33,091 nucleotides of DNA. Source: Oceanobacillus massiliensis str. N'diop. Lineage in GTDB: Bacteria; Bacillota; Bacilli; Bacillales; Amphibacillaceae. The notes beneath the pieces were generated by a model that was not told where the DNA came from, did not search any database, and saw only the letters and a program-made list of their open reading frames with translations. The stretch is taken from the NCBI RefSeq assembly GCF_000285495.1, contig NZ_HE610982.1, positions 1-33,091 of the forward strand, written 5' to 3'. Shown here one piece after another: positions 17,515 through 27,681 of the stretch. A program made the translations under genes and the position numbers. Position 1 is the first letter of the stretch. Each line of letters starts with the position of its first letter.

Positions 17515-18130
17515 CTTATCTCTTATTATTTTCTTTCTTCTACTATATGTACCTGTAACTTTCTTCTTCCCCAACCAAATCCCCCTCTATCCCTTATCTC
17601 CCAAGGATCCAACCCCATTTCTATGCCACAAGACAATGGAACTTAGTTCTTCCCCAAATCACTTGATTTCCCCCTCTTTTTCCACTTCCGGGTTGTATAG
17701 AATATTCCGCCATTGTAACTAAGTTCTTCCCTATAGCAGAAGGACGAGACCCAAGAGAATATTGAAAATGTAGCAGTTTTGGGATGGTGTTACAGTTAGG
17801 TAACATACTGAATAGAGATTGAAAATCCGTTGGATTTATAGGGTTAGGAAAACAATTGAAAAGGGATTGAACTCCTACGGAATCCAGTAATGGCAACGGT
17901 TCGGGGGGGGCTTTCTCCCGATTTTAGGAAAAAGAAAAAGGGACGAAATCCTACTGGACCCGCCCCGAATTGATATTGATTTTTGATTGGAAAAACCGGT
18001 TGAATAACGATTGAATACATAACGGTCTGCCCGCTGCTCTTCCCCGATTCCTTTGCCGTTTGGATACCAACTATAAAGCAGGAGGTACCGACTTTTTAGC
18101 AGAGGGAAGAGGAAAGTAACAGCTACATAC
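17515..18130. repeat. Dispersed intergenic repeat, copy B
   Basis: About 615 non-coding bases directly 3' of glmS, collinear with copy A at 1915-2545. Shared blocks: TTCTACTATAT near 17538, AGTTCTTCCCCAAA at 17645, AACAATTGAAAA near 17850, GCCCGCTGCTCTTCC near 18028, GGATACCAACTAT at 18062, TAGCAGAGGGAAGAGGA near 18097. Sub-units 18062-18081 and 18082-18102 adjoin, as in copy A. It also holds a run of eight G's at 17903-17910. Frames inside it (for example 17875-18132 minus) are not kept in copy A. Confidence 0.7.
17927..17966 (-). terminator. Probable glmS terminator inside repeat copy B
   Basis: On the minus strand GGGGCGGGTCC pairs, with two bulged T's and two G-U pairs, with GGATTTCGTCCC (loop AGTA; 17940-17966), followed by TTTTTCTTTTTC. 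It is ~190 bases past the glmS stop; no closer terminator is visible. Confidence 0.6.
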
Positions 18131-18155
18131 AAATCTACTTACCCTACACCAAATC

Positions 18156-19958
18156 CTACTCAACCGTTACCGACTTAGCAAGGTTACGCGGCTTATCTAC
18201 GTCGCATCCGCGCTGCAAGGCAGCATAATATGCAAGCAGTTGCATTGCAACCACACTCGCAAGTGGTGCCAACAATTCGTGAACATGCGGCAATACAAAG
18301 GCATCATCATCTTGTTCCAAACCTTTCATACTGACTACCATTGCATTCGCTCCACGGGCCACCACTTCCTGAACGTTACCACGAATGGAGTAGTTTACAT
18401 TTTCCTGTGTTGCAAGAGCAATGACAGGTGTCCCCTCTTCAATCAGGGCAATTGTTCCGTGTTTCAATTCTCCACCGGCAAATCCTTCTGCCTGGATGTA
18501 GGAGATTTCTTTCAATTTCAATGCAGCTTCCTGCGCGACATTGTAATCGCCGCTTCTTCCGATAAAGAAGGCATTCCGTGTAGTGGCAAAATAGTCTTTT
18601 GCCAGCTGCTCGAATTCTTCTTTCTGATCGGTCAGCACTTCCATTGCATTGGCAACAATCGCAAGTTCCTGCATTGGATCAAAGTCCAGCTCAAGTCCCT
18701 TCGCATTTGCTGTATCAACTGCAAGGATTGCCAATACGGCTATTTGGGCAGTATATGCTTTTGTCGATGCAACTGCAATTTCAGGTCCTGCATATAGATG
18801 CAGTGTATAATCTGCTTCACGAGAAAGGGTGGATCCTGGCACATTTGTAATTGTAAGTGCTGGGTATCCCATTTCTTTGATTCTCACCAATACCGATCTG
18901 CTGTCAGCTGTTTCACCACTTTGTGAGATGAACACAAACAATGGATGTTCTGACAGTAATGGCATATTATATGAAAACTCACTTGCAACATGGACTTCAA
19001 CTGGGATGTTTGCTAATTTTTCCAGAAACTCTTTACCAACCAAACCTGCATGATAACTTGTTCCGGCAGCGATGATGTAGATGCGGTCTGCCGCTTTCAT
19101 TGCCTTACGGATATCAGCATCAAGCTTAAGTTCATTATTCTCATTTTGGTATTCCTTTATAATTTTACGCATAACAATCGGCTGTTCATCGATTTCTTTC
19201 AGCATGAAATGCGGGTACGTACCTTTTTCGGTATCACTTGCATCGATTTGCGCTGTAAACGGTTTGCGTTCAACAACAGTGCCCTCAAGTGTCTGTACCT
19301 CTACAAAATTACGATTTACAAGTACAATTTCTTTATCAAAGATTTCAAGATATTGATCTGTTTCCTTCAATGTTGCCATTGCGTCACTTGCCACAAGGTT
19401 AAATCCTTCACCAAGGCCGACAAGAAGCGGGCTTTTGTTTTTAGAAACGTACAATGTTTCTTTATCTTCAACATCAATCATTCCAATAGCGTAGGAACCT
19501 TTCAGAAGCCCCATAGTTTCACGGAATGCAGCAACAGTATCTTCATGTTTTGCATAGAATTTATCAATTAGCTGTACGATGACTTCCGTATCTGTGTCAC
19601 TTACAAAGTCAACATCGCTTAAATATTCTTTTTTCAGGTCATTGTAATTTTCGATAACTCCATTATGAACAAGTGTAAATCTTCCAGACGCGCTTTGATG
19701 GGGATGTGCGTTAATGATGCTTGGTACACCATGTGTCGCCCAGCGGGTATGGCCTATTCCCATTGTTGCATGAACAGAGCTATCCACTTTATCTCGAAGT
19801 GCTGCAATTCGGCCTTTTACTTTTGTTAGGTTGACTCCCTCATCATTCAGGGTAGCAATCCCTGCAGAGTCATAACCTCTATATTCCAGTTTTTCTAGTC
19901 CATTTAATAAAATATCTTTTGTATCGTTTTGTCCGATATATCCTACTATTCCACACAT
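18156..19958 (-). CDS. glmS: GlmS, glutamine-fructose-6-phosphate aminotransferase
   Basis: A 600-residue enzyme making glucosamine-6-phosphate from fructose-6-phosphate and glutamine, the first step to UDP-GlcNAc for cell wall. The N-terminus [10 protein letters not shown] exposes the glutaminase nucleophile Cys (Cys1 after Met removal); HTRWATHG and NGVIENY belong to the same domain. Two sugar-isomerase (SIS) domains follow ([26 protein letters not shown]), and the conserved ending [13 protein letters not shown] is intact. ATG 19958 follows AGGAGG. The gene has its own promoter and a ribozyme leader, so it is regulated apart from glmM. Its 3' end borders repeat copy B and the metal-resistance island. 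Confidence 0.98.
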   Translation of the reverse strand: MCGIVGYIGQNDTKDILLNGLEKLEYRGYDSAGIATLNDEGVNLTKVKGRIAALRDKVDSSVHATMGIGHTRWATHGVPSIINAHPHQSASGRFTLVHNGVIENYNDLKKEYLSDVDFVSDTDTEVIVQLIDKFYAKHEDTVAAFRETMGLLKGSYAIGMIDVEDKETLYVSKNKSPLLVGLGEGFNLVASDAMATLKETDQYLEIFDKEIVLVNRNFVEVQTLEGTVVERKPFTAQIDASDTEKGTYPHFMLKEIDEQPIVMRKIIKEYQNENNELKLDADIRKAMKAADRIYIIAAGTSYHAGLVGKEFLEKLANIPVEVHVASEFSYNMPLLSEHPLFVFISQSGETADSRSVLVRIKEMGYPALTITNVPGSTLSREADYTLHLYAGPEIAVASTKAYTAQIAVLAILAVDTANAKGLELDFDPMQELAIVANAMEVLTDQKEEFEQLAKDYFATTRNAFFIGRSGDYNVAQEAALKLKEISYIQAEGFAGGELKHGTIALIEEGTPVIALATQENVNYSIRGNVQEVVARGANAMVVSMKGLEQDDDAFVLPHVHELLAPLASVVAMQLLAYYAALQRGCDVDKPRNLAKSVTVE

Positions 19959-20059
19959 ATCGATGTCCTCCTAATAATAAGGGGCAGACAAACGAACCTT
20001 TATTAACTACAGGGGCGCTGAACTGCCCCTTTCTCGTTTTATTTTTATTTTTATTTTAA

Positions 20060-20219
20060 TTTGAACATCATTCTTTATCCTTTTGTCCAACAAGTCACCT
20101 TATTGTTTTAAGGAATAAAGCTACGACTGAGATATCCAGCCGGGAGGCATCCGCCGAAATCCTCGATAACCTCCACCTCGTCAACTATTTCCCTTTTCCG
20201 TCCGAAATAGTCCTGGCGC
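20060..20219 (-). ncRNA. glmS ribozyme: glmS ribozyme (GlcN6P-activated self-cleaving riboswitch)
   Basis: The minus-strand leader contains the near-invariant glmS ribozyme core: AGCGCC at the cleavage site, GGAAAAGGGAAATAGTTGA, CGAGGTGGAGGTTATCGAGG, ATTTCGGCGGATGCC, TCCCGGCTGG and TCAGTCGTAGC, then the P3-P4 region down to TGTTCAAATT. Self-cleavage should occur between A at 20220 and G at 20219. When glucosamine-6-phosphate binds, the ribozyme cuts its own leader and the glmS mRNA is degraded, giving feedback control. The core is ~100 bases upstream of the start codon. Confidence 0.98.
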
Positions 20220-20330
20220 TTTTTATTGCTTTTAAAACCTCTATGCCCCTTCCTCTTCTTGAGTAAAAGTCACAGCCCTATTATATTCCTCATTTTTCAA
20301 CAAAATAAACATTTAATAAGAGCTCACTAT

Positions 20331-20360
20331 ATTGTAACCGAGAAAGCAATGAATGGTCAA
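20331..20360 (-). promoter_or_regulatory. glmS promoter
   Basis: Minus strand: -35 TTGACC (20355-20360), 18-base spacer, -10 TACAAT (20331-20336), a good SigA-type promoter. Transcription would begin ~100 bases before the ribozyme cleavage site. Confidence 0.75.
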
Positions 20361-20423
20361 TACAAATTACGGAGCATCTTTTTAAGTTAGCTTATGAACT
20401 TTATATTGACTATGTTCATGCAC

Positions 20424-20461
20424 AAAAATAATAACAGCTCTTCCATCGCGGAAGAGCTGTT
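20424..20461 (-). terminator. Terminator of the S9 peptidase gene
   Basis: A perfect 12-base-pair stem, AACAGCTCTTCC (20433-20444) with GGAAGAGCTGTT (20450-20461), loop of five, followed on the minus strand by ATTATTTTTGTG. It lies 3 bases past the stop and isolates the peptidase gene from glmS. Confidence 0.92.
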
Positions 20462-20464
20462 CCT

Positions 20465-22258
20465 TTATCCCTGATGTCTTTCCATAAATTCAAGCATTAA
20501 GGAATACACCTTGATTTCATTTTCCTTTTTCGAGAATCCGTGTCCTTCATCTTCCAGCACAAGATATTCAACATCCCGTCCCTTTTCTTCCAGCTTTGCA
20601 ACGATTTGGTCTGATTCCTCTTTTACTACGCGTGGATCCTTTGCGCCTTGAATAACGAGCATCGGTCTTGTCATTGTATCAAGATAGGTGACTGGCGAGT
20701 CTTTTATGAATCGCTCCTTATCACGTTCCGGATCTCCAATCCAGCGTTCCATGATCGGCTTCCAGTGAGCGGGTACAGAATTAACAAAGGTAAAGAGATC
20801 AGATGGACCGAAGATATCAATAACTGCTTTAAAATATTCCGGATGACGACCATGTAAAAGCAGTGCCATATAGCCTCCATAGCTGCCACCGACCAGGAAT
20901 AGCTTCTCACGGTCGGTTATGCCGTTATCGAAGAGCCATTCAATTCCTGCAACATTATCCAGACGCGGTCCTTCTCCCCAGTCCTGTTCGACCAATTTCA
21001 CAAAGGACGATCCATAGCCCGTGCTCCCGCGGAAATTCGGCGCAAAAATACTATAGCCCCGGTTAAGGAAGCATTGGAACATGGAGCGGAAATGTTTCCG
21101 TTCCGCTGCTTGCGGTCCCCCGTGCGGCCAGAAAATCGTATAGCCATTATCATGTTCCGGTTTGGCTTTAAATAAAAGTGCCTCGATTTCCATTCCATCA
21201 AATGATGGATATGAAACGACTTCCGGGTCCACCATATCTTCCTCACTTAATCCTAGTACACGGTTATCCGTAAGTCCCTTCCAGTCTTTTCCGTCAGCAG
21301 ACTGGAATATATTTTGAGGAATCGCGGCACTTCCGCCTAATATATAGAGACCTCCGGATTCTGTAATTACAAGTTTTTGGATTAAATCCATTGGCACGGA
21401 TAACTTCTCCAGTTTTCCATTTTCAAGGAAGTAGCGATAGAATAAATCAGTCACTCCTTTTTCCGTAACCAGATACAGGGAATTGGTCGATTGATCAAAC
21501 TTCAATGTCGTGATACTTTCCTGATCGATTGTCAAAACAGAAGCAAATTCCTGTGTCTCCATATCAAACTTAGCTACATAGCTATATTCACTTTCATAAT
21601 CTGTTACAAAATAAATCGTTTGATTATCAGTAAAAATCGGATCGAACGACATATGTACTTTTTCCGGGTCTGGTGTTATTGACCATGTCTCTTCTCCTTT
21701 TTTCACAAATCCAGTTACATATGTATTTGCAAACGCACGCAAATAGACAAATGCCTGTTCGTCATCAGATACTGCAGCAAGTTCCGTTGGAGAGATTTCC
21801 CCTTCATTCAATAAGGTATCCGTTCCGTCCTCAAGGCTGCGCACTCTTGTATTGAGCATAGATGGGTTTCCTTTTGACGTAATATAATAGATCCGTTTGC
21901 CATCATCACTTAAGTGGGCAAAGTAATATTTCTCCTCGGGTTCTCCAGTAATCAATGGCTGAGGAAGCCCTCCATCAAATGGTAATGCATAGATCTGATA
22001 GTTCTCATCCCCATCCTTATCATAGCCAGTAAGTACATAACGATTTTCTGGATCAAATTTCACAAAGCTTGCGGCTTCATCGTTATGGGCGAATAAATAT
22101 GGGAAGCCCGGACCATCCAAGTCTAATGCCCATAAATTCATCTTTCCATTTAGATTAGATGTAAAGACGAGTCTTTTCTCATCCTTGCTGACCGCAAAAT
22201 CGGTAATGGAATACGTGCGAAAGAATTGTTCTACTGCTGGTTTTGGAAACTGTATCAT
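20465..22258 (-). CDS. S9-family serine peptidase (prolyl oligopeptidase/acylaminoacyl-peptidase type)
   Basis: A 597-residue cytoplasmic protein without signal peptide. Roughly residues 1-330 form a repeated beta-propeller (motifs such as [36 protein letters not shown] cut short here). The C-terminal alpha/beta-hydrolase has the nucleophile serine in [14 protein letters not shown], the Asp in [10 protein letters not shown] and the His in [11 protein letters not shown]. Enzymes of this kind remove peptides or acylated residues from short oligopeptides; the exact substrate is not readable. ATG 22258 follows AGGAGG. It has its own terminator. In Bacillus subtilis glmM and glmS are neighbours, so this gene is an insertion into a conserved order. 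Confidence 0.92.
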   Translation of the reverse strand: MIQFPKPAVEQFFRTYSITDFAVSKDEKRLVFTSNLNGKMNLWALDLDGPGFPYLFAHNDEAASFVKFDPENRYVLTGYDKDGDENYQIYALPFDGGLPQPLITGEPEEKYYFAHLSDDGKRIYYITSKGNPSMLNTRVRSLEDGTDTLLNEGEISPTELAAVSDDEQAFVYLRAFANTYVTGFVKKGEETWSITPDPEKVHMSFDPIFTDNQTIYFVTDYESEYSYVAKFDMETQEFASVLTIDQESITTLKFDQSTNSLYLVTEKGVTDLFYRYFLENGKLEKLSVPMDLIQKLVITESGGLYILGGSAAIPQNIFQSADGKDWKGLTDNRVLGLSEEDMVDPEVVSYPSFDGMEIEALLFKAKPEHDNGYTIFWPHGGPQAAERKHFRSMFQCFLNRGYSIFAPNFRGSTGYGSSFVKLVEQDWGEGPRLDNVAGIEWLFDNGITDREKLFLVGGSYGGYMALLLHGRHPEYFKAVIDIFGPSDLFTFVNSVPAHWKPIMERWIGDPERDKERFIKDSPVTYLDTMTRPMLVIQGAKDPRVVKEESDQIVAKLEEKGRDVEYLVLEDEGHGFSKKENEIKVYSLMLEFMERHQG

Positions 22259-22539
22259 TCATCATCCTCCTAAAGATTTAAAACGATTCATATGTATGTA
22301 CATCGATGTCTGACTATCATTTTTTGTTTTCACTTTAATTATAAACTATTCTGACATATTGAGATACCGTTTGGCACTTTATTTTTGCTTTAGATCTTTT
22401 CTTAAGTGTGGTTCTGCACTTTGCATGTGATTAGAATTGTGACGTATCCAGAAATGATTGGTGCTTTATATCCGCTTCGGAACTATATCTTGCACTGCAG
22501 CTTAAAAGGAATCGGGTCCTAAACGGCCAGGAAAAAAAT
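22259..22539. other. Gap between S9 peptidase start and glmM terminator
   Basis: No coding frame is convincing. On the minus strand a TATAAT box lies near 22340 (AGTTTATAATTAAAG), likely the -10 of the peptidase gene, but no good -35 is seen at the right distance. I see no riboswitch-like structure. Confidence 0.35.
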
Positions 22540-22569
22540 GAGCTGCTCTCCATCTTAGGAAAGCAGCTC
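22533..22569 (-). terminator. Terminator after glmM
   Basis: A 12-base-pair stem, GAGCTGCTCTCC (22540-22551) with GGAAAGCAGCTC (22558-22569), one G-U pair, loop of six; followed on the minus strand by ATTTTTTTCC. It ends the cdaA-cdaR-glmM unit 5 bases past the glmM stop. Confidence 0.92.
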
Positions 22570-22574
22570 TCTTA

Positions 22575-23924
22575 TTAATCCTGTAATCCAATCAATCTTT
22601 CAATAACTTCTGCTACTCGTTCTGCATACCGCTCACATTCTTCTTCTGTTGGAGCTTCAACCATAACCCGTACAAGTGGTTCTGTTCCAGATGGTCTAAC
22701 AAGGACGCGGCCCTGGTCACCCAGTTCACGTTCCACTGCTTCAATCTCCGTTAAGACCACCGAATTAGTAAGTGCCTCATTCTTATCGGATACTTTTACG
22801 TTTTTAAGTATCTGCGGGAAGACTTTCATCTCTCCAGCAAGCTCTGACAATGGTTTGCCTGTTTCTTTCATTACATTGACCAGTTGTAATGCGGATAACA
22901 TTCCATCCCCTGTCGTAATGTAATCAAGGAAGATGATATGCCCGGATTGTTCACCGCCAAGGTTATATCCGCCTTTACGCATCTCTTCCATGACATAACG
23001 ATCTCCAACTGCGGTTTTATCACTGCGCATGCCGTTTTCCTCAATTGCTTTATAGAAGCCAAGGTTGCTCATTACAGTTGAAACGACGGTGTTGTGCTTA
23101 AGCATACCAATTTCATTTAAATATTTTGCGCAAATATACATGATTTGGTCTCCGTCAACGATGTTTCCTTTTTCATCAACTGCAATCAGGCGATCTCCGT
23201 CTCCATCAAAAGCAAGACCGATATCAGCACCTTTTTCTTTTACAAATTCCTGCAATGTTTCCGGATGCGTTGAACCGACGCCTTCGTTAATATTTAATCC
23301 GTCTGGTGTAGAACCGATTGAGAAAATGTCGGCCTCGAGATCGGCAAATAAATGTGTTGCAAGACTGGATGTTGCACCGTGCGCACAATCGATTGCAATT
23401 TGCAGTCCTACAAAGTCATTATCAATGGTATCTTTTAAGTAGGAAAGATATTTCTGGCCGCCTTCAAAGTAATCGTTGACGACACCGACGCCGGCCCCGG
23501 TTGGACGCGGCAGTGTATCCTCATCTGCATCCATTAGCTTTTCAATTTCTTCTTCCTGCTGATCCGTCAATTTAAAGCCATCCGGACCAAAGAATTTAAT
23601 TCCATTATCTTCGACGGGATTATGGGAAGCAGATATCATGACACCAGCCTGTGCACTGGTTGCTTTTGTCAAATATGCTACACCAGGAGTGGAGATCACT
23701 CCAAGACGCATTACTTCTGCACCTATAGATAATAAACCAGCTAAGAGTGCACCTTCTAGCATGTGGCCTGAAATACGTGTGTCACGCCCTATAAGAACAC
23801 GGGGTTTTTCGATATCCTTTGTCAGCACATAGCCCCCACAACGTCCAAGCTTATAAGCCAGTTCAGGTGTAAGACCTTTATTGGCTATGCCTCTAACGCC
23901 ATCAGTTCCAAAATATTTTCCCAT
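22575..23924 (-). CDS. glmM: GlmM, phosphoglucosamine mutase
   Basis: A 449-residue enzyme converting glucosamine-6-phosphate to glucosamine-1-phosphate, the step after GlmS. The N-terminus [12 protein letters not shown], active phosphoserine Ser100 in [12 protein letters not shown], metal-binding DGDGDR and sugar-loop GEQSGH, and the C-terminal phosphate site [12 protein letters not shown] are all present. I start at ATG 23924: AAAGGAGAGG is upstream and the length is normal, whereas the longer frame adds nine codons with no family match. It is third in cdaA-cdaR-glmM, 65 bases after cdaR. In related bacteria GlmM binds and inhibits CdaA, linking wall precursor flow with c-di-AMP. Confidence 0.97.
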   Translation of the reverse strand: MGKYFGTDGVRGIANKGLTPELAYKLGRCGGYVLTKDIEKPRVLIGRDTRISGHMLEGALLAGLLSIGAEVMRLGVISTPGVAYLTKATSAQAGVMISASHNPVEDNGIKFFGPDGFKLTDQQEEEIEKLMDADEDTLPRPTGAGVGVVNDYFEGGQKYLSYLKDTIDNDFVGLQIAIDCAHGATSSLATHLFADLEADIFSIGSTPDGLNINEGVGSTHPETLQEFVKEKGADIGLAFDGDGDRLIAVDEKGNIVDGDQIMYICAKYLNEIGMLKHNTVVSTVMSNLGFYKAIEENGMRSDKTAVGDRYVMEEMRKGGYNLGGEQSGHIIFLDYITTGDGMLSALQLVNVMKETGKPLSELAGEMKVFPQILKNVKVSDKNEALTNSVVLTEIEAVERELGDQGRVLVRPSGTEPLVRVMVEAPTEEECERYAERVAEVIERLIGLQD

Positions 23925-23989
23925 TATTACCTCTCCTTTAAATTCATCCAATTCAACTGCATCTTTACCAAAACATTGCCTCTTATCGA

Positions 23990-25216
23990 TCAGTTGATTT
24001 CAATCCTTACTTCTTCCAGTTCACTCGTAATCGTTATATTTTCATTTTCCGGTCCATTTATAGTTACCGGAACGGTATGTTCTCCAGGTTCAAGGCCACT
24101 CAAGTCGATGGAGGCACTAAAATCTTCGGCTGTCCATTCACGAATTTCGGATTCATTGCCTGTAACAGTAATATTCACTTCAGGGCTTTCTGGTTCGACA
24201 TAGGTGACAGTCTGTCCATCTTCCAGTTCCTCTTCTGTGATAGGAATGGCCTCGAATTCTCGGGTTTGCTCTAAGTCCAATGTTACCTCAATTGTGTCCA
24301 TTTCAGGAGCGTTTACTCCCTCCGGCAACGCCAATTGTGTTTCGATGGTACCAGATTCCGTTATTTCGGATAAGTCAATTTCCTCTGTCGCTATTTCCGT
24401 GATTCCTTCCAATACGTTACTGGTGGCAAAGACTTCGACTTCTTCTACATTCGCAGAAACGGAATTTAACGAGTAGCCCTCCGGAAGTTCACCACTGGTA
24501 TCTACGGTAACCGGAACTGATTTGCTTGGATTGTCAATATTCGCCGATACTTGTACACTTTCTGGATCAATTCTAACATTCAATTCATTACCTTGTGTAT
24601 CATAAGCATTTACAGGAACTTCCCGATTATTGATGGAGCCTTCCAGCCCCTCTAGATTAACATACACCTTGATGGCACCGATTTGCTCGATAACCGATCT
24701 GGAACTTGTTATCGTGACCGTTGAAGGTTCCAGCTCGTAGTCAACAAGTTCATATCCGGGTGCCAGCTTATCACTGTTAATAAAATCGGCAACAACATCG
24801 AATTCTTCGCTTGCTCTCTCCTCAATGGTAACGTCAATTGTCTTTGGCTCGATAAAGGCACTGACATCGTTCGATATTGTATGCTGCAATTCGACGGTAT
24901 GCTCCCCTTCGCCAAGTCCGCGAAGATCGACAAAAACATCAAAGTTCCGCTGTAATGCCAGCGGTCTAACATTACCCGGCGATCCCTGCAAATTGACCAT
25001 AACGAATTCAGGCACGCCGCTGACAACATAATTTTCTTCATCTATTCTTATTTCAACCGGCACATCATCCAACAATTGGGCTTGGTCAGAGTTCCCTGAT
25101 AATCGTGACTCCGACTCATTTGAATTAACGGTAACACTCACAAAAATATATAAGAACACGGCAAATGCCAATGATGCTATTCGTACAAACCATTTGCTCT
25201 TAAACCAATTATCCAT
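23990..25216 (-). CDS. cdaR: CdaR (YbbR), membrane regulator of diadenylate cyclase
   Basis: A 408-residue protein with one N-terminal membrane helix ([20 protein letters not shown]) and an extracytoplasmic region of successive YbbR domains, each ~85 residues and with recurring patterns such as P-V-E-I, L-x-G-L-E-G, V-x-V-x-x. The whole external part is strongly acidic (many Glu/Asp), as in moderately salt-tolerant bacteria. It binds and controls CdaA at the membrane. ATG 25216 overlaps the cdaA end by 8 bases. It is somewhat shorter than the B. subtilis protein. Confidence 0.92.
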   Translation of the reverse strand: MDNWFKSKWFVRIASLAFAVFLYIFVSVTVNSNESESRLSGNSDQAQLLDDVPVEIRIDEENYVVSGVPEFVMVNLQGSPGNVRPLALQRNFDVFVDLRGLGEGEHTVELQHTISNDVSAFIEPKTIDVTIEERASEEFDVVADFINSDKLAPGYELVDYELEPSTVTITSSRSVIEQIGAIKVYVNLEGLEGSINNREVPVNAYDTQGNELNVRIDPESVQVSANIDNPSKSVPVTVDTSGELPEGYSLNSVSANVEEVEVFATSNVLEGITEIATEEIDLSEITESGTIETQLALPEGVNAPEMDTIEVTLDLEQTREFEAIPITEEELEDGQTVTYVEPESPEVNITVTGNESEIREWTAEDFSASIDLSGLEPGEHTVPVTINGPENENITITSELEEVRIEIN

Positions 25217-26030
25217 TCTTACTTTCCCTCCGTTTCCATGATTTTTTTTCAGAGGTTTTTTGTATTAAGGATAAATGTGCACGCAGCATCTCCCGAAGGC
25301 TATCCTGATCCAAGTCTCTATGGAGCTCTCCATTTTTGGTACAGGAAACAGCTCCCGTTTCCTCGGATACCACAATTGTCAATGCATCTGTTACTTCGCT
25401 GATGCCCATTGCGGCACGGTGTCTTGTCCCAAGTTCCTTCGATATGAATGGACTTTCCGATAATGGAAGGTAGCAGGCGGCTGCCGTTATCTCACCTTCC
25501 TTAATGATTACAGCACCATCATGGAGTGGCGTATTCGGTGTAAAGATATTCGTCAATAGCTGATGGGACAGTTCTCCATTGATAGCTATACCTGTCTCAG
25601 CATAATCACCAATACCTGTTTCTCTTTCGATGGATATCAGAGCACCAATTCTTCGTTTTGCCATATAATTGCAAGACTGTAGAATAGCTTCAATTTGCTG
25701 TTGTATAAGTTCTTCCTCAGATTTAGCACTTCGCGAAAAAAGATTTCCCCGTCCAAGCTGTTCAAGTGCTCTTCGCAGTTCTGGCTGGAATAATATAATA
25801 ATAACAATCAGTCCCCATGAAATGGCCTGATTGGTCAGCCATTGCATCGTTTGGAGATTCAGTATGATGCTCAGTGCCCAGACCACTAAGACCACAATAA
25901 TCCCCTTCAGCAGCTGTATCGCTTTCGTCCCCCTGATCAGCATCATCAATTTATACAATACATACCAGACGAGAGTTATATCTACGCCTATTCTTAGCAG
26001 ATCCAAAAATTCTAATCCCCCATCAAGCAT
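25209..26030 (-). CDS. cdaA: CdaA, membrane-bound diadenylate cyclase (c-di-AMP synthase)
   Basis: A 273-residue DAC-domain enzyme making c-di-AMP from two ATP. Three N-terminal membrane helices (about 12-80) precede the catalytic domain with Asp171-Gly-Ala (LHDGAVII) and Arg203-His-Arg (GTRHRAAMG), the ATP and metal motifs. I start at ATG 26030, giving exactly the usual length; the GTG at 26036 is too close to the AAAGGA site. First gene of cdaA-cdaR-glmM. c-di-AMP controls potassium and osmolyte uptake, fitting the acidic, salt-adapted look of CdaR. Confidence 0.96.
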   Translation of the reverse strand: MLDGGLEFLDLLRIGVDITLVWYVLYKLMMLIRGTKAIQLLKGIIVVLVVWALSIILNLQTMQWLTNQAISWGLIVIIILFQPELRRALEQLGRGNLFSRSAKSEEELIQQQIEAILQSCNYMAKRRIGALISIERETGIGDYAETGIAINGELSHQLLTNIFTPNTPLHDGAVIIKEGEITAAACYLPLSESPFISKELGTRHRAAMGISEVTDALTIVVSEETGAVSCTKNGELHRDLDQDSLREMLRAHLSLIQKTSEKKSWKRRESKNG

Positions 26031-26204
26031 GCTCACCCATCCTTTAGCAGTAAAAATTTATTTTCATAGTTGTTCAAGAAAGAAGTTCGCAATCATTGAT
26101 AAATATACGTCAGTCTTTTGAACATCCTCTTATAATTTATAGATAGTCAACGATATTTATTATAACATAATTTTCCGGAAACATATGCCAATAGCTACCG
26201 TAAT

Positions 26205-26249
26205 ATAAAGAAATACCCGGATAAGTTCACCAACTATCCGGGTATTTCT
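26205..26249 (-). terminator. Terminator of sigW-rsiW
   Basis: A perfect 15-base-pair stem, AGAAATACCCGGATA (26209-26223) with TATCCGGGTATTTCT (26235-26249), loop of 11, followed on the minus strand by TTATATT. It separates sigW-rsiW from cdaA. Confidence 0.88.
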
Positions 26250-26272
26250 CAGTTATTGCAACACTATGGAAT

Positions 26273-26908
26273 TCAGAAGGAAAATATCCCTTTAAAAAGG
26301 CTTTTGACCTTGTACCACATCCACTCAAACATCTGGTCGACCTTTTCAAGTTCACCATTGACCCCTCCGGCCGATGCCATCAAACCCTCACCGTCCAGTG
26401 GCGATTCATGGATCAGTTCGCCATTTACCAATGTGACATCGCCATCGATCGTGCCCTCTATAATCAAGTTTCCATTTTTCACAAGGACATCTCCGGGTAC
26501 GGTTACACCTTCTGGGACAATCACTGTATCGCCTTCAACAATTAATTCTTTCTGTTTGGAAACGACGAGTTCCGTATCCTGGCTCCAGGAAGTGACCATC
26601 CCGCTCATCATGAATATGAAAAAGATTGCTGCCGCAGTGATGACAGGATGTAATTTGAACCAGCGTGTATACTTCAACCGCTTCTTTTCTGTCGGAAGTT
26701 TCATCATAACCTTTTGGGTAAAATCTTCTGGCGCAGCGAAATTTTCCGCACTCTTGATTAATGTTATCGTTCGCTTTAATTCATGAAAATGCGCTTGACA
26801 GTCTTCACAACCCTCTAAATGTGAACCCAGAACGGCTTCCTGCGCTTTCGTGAGGTCACCGTCCAAATATTTATGCATCAATTCGATTGTTTCCTTATTA
26901 CAGCTCAA
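26273..26908 (-). CDS. rsiW: RsiW, anti-SigW factor
   Basis: A 211-residue single-pass membrane anti-sigma factor. The cytoplasmic part has the zinc-binding anti-sigma motif H-x3-C-x2-C (SHLEGCEDC), then one membrane helix ([17 protein letters not shown]) and an external region with short beta-repeat pattern ([20 protein letters not shown]). I start at TTG 26908, giving [18 protein letters not shown], which matches B. subtilis RsiW (MSC...LMH..LDGD); the GTG at 26917 lies almost on the AAAGGAG site. It holds SigW inactive until cut by envelope-stress proteases. sigW stops 15 bases upstream. Confidence 0.95.
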   Translation of the reverse strand: MSCNKETIELMHKYLDGDLTKAQEAVLGSHLEGCEDCQAHFHELKRTITLIKSAENFAAPEDFTQKVMMKLPTEKKRLKYTRWFKLHPVITAAAIFFIFMMSGMVTSWSQDTELVVSKQKELIVEGDTVIVPEGVTVPGDVLVKNGNLIIEGTIDGDVTLVNGELIHESPLDGEGLMASAGGVNGELEKVDQMFEWMWYKVKSLFKGIFSF

Positions 26909-26923
26909 GTAGAACACACTCCT

Positions 26924-27487
26924 TTACACATGACGAAGCCTTTTTCTCAAAGCTTCCCTTCCGCGATGTATTCTGGTTTTGACCGTTCCTAATGGAATAT
27001 CCAGGATCTCGCTTATTTCCTGAAGGGAAAATTCCTCCAAATAACGTAACATGATTACGCTGCGATATTTTGGTGGCAGTTGTGATATTTCATGATGAAT
27101 ATAGCGCTGCAGCTCCAGACTTTCCACTTCTTCCCCGGGAAGGCGTTCTTCACTTGCCAATTGGGAATACATATTCAATCCTTCCGTCCCTTTTACGACC
27201 GCATCCAGATAATAATCAGGTTTTCGTTTTCGAATACGGTCTATCGTTAAATTGGTAGCAATACGATACAACCAGGTAGAAAACTTTCTGCGATCATCGA
27301 ACGAATGAATATTTACATATGCACGTATAAAAGCCTCTTGTGCTATATCCTCCGCCTCATGTGCATTACCAAGCATCCGATAGCAATGCTGATAAATTTT
27401 ACTCTGGTAGAAGGAAACCACGTCACCAAATGCCGACTGATCGCCCTTCTTCACCTGTTTTATTTTTTCTTTAATAAATTGATCCAT
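26924..27487 (-). CDS. sigW: SigW, ECF sigma factor for envelope stress
   Basis: A 187-residue ECF sigma factor. Region 2 reads EAEDIAQEAFIRAYVNIHSFDDRRKFSTWLYRIATNLTIDRIRKR (in pieces: AEDIAQEAFIRAY, FSTWLYRIATNL) and region 4 has LPPKYRSVIMLRYLEEFSLQEISEILDIPLGTVKTRIHRGR (LGTVKTRIHRGREALRK). I start at ATG 27487 (MDQFIKEKIKQVKKGD) with GGAGGTAA upstream; length equals the B. subtilis protein. The long frame's extra 29 codons lie over its promoter. SigW turns on genes against antimicrobial peptides and wall stress. Confidence 0.97.
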   Translation of the reverse strand: MDQFIKEKIKQVKKGDQSAFGDVVSFYQSKIYQHCYRMLGNAHEAEDIAQEAFIRAYVNIHSFDDRRKFSTWLYRIATNLTIDRIRKRKPDYYLDAVVKGTEGLNMYSQLASEERLPGEEVESLELQRYIHHEISQLPPKYRSVIMLRYLEEFSLQEISEILDIPLGTVKTRIHRGREALRKRLRHV

Positions 27488-27521
27488 CAGTTTACCTCCG
27501 CTTACTATGCGGTACTCTTTA

Positions 27522-27548
27522 TACGACTGTGTAATACAAAAGGTTTCA
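27522..27548 (-). promoter_or_regulatory. SigW-type autoregulatory promoter
   Basis: Minus strand: -35 TGAAAC (27543-27548, within TTGAAACCTTT), 17-base spacer, -10 CGTA (27522-27525, in CGTATA). This is the ECF SigW consensus TGAAAC-n16/17-CGTA, so sigW-rsiW should drive its own expression. Confidence 0.9.
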
Positions 27549-27681
27549 ATTTTTTTCGTATTTTTTCCCAGCAAAAATTATTACTTATTCACCGCGACAA
27601 TTTATATTTATTTAGAAGTTTATAAATGAAGGAATATGGGTATTTTCTATTATTAAGTATACTAGATAGGAGGAAATTTTT

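Noticed and set aside
17621-18132. Open frames 17621-17896 and 17875-18132 (-)
   Set aside because: They fall in repeat copy B; the matching part of copy A has in-frame stops (for example after CTGCTAAATAG), and no family is recognisable.
17245-18155. Tn7-type element end next to glmS
   Set aside because: The location is right for a Tn7-family insertion, but I see no TGTGGGCGG-type terminus, no set of end repeats and no Tns genes in the window.
19050-19571. 173-residue frame antisense to glmS
   Set aside because: glmS is certain on the other strand; the peptide is Cys/Phe/Ile-rich reverse-frame composition without a start signal.
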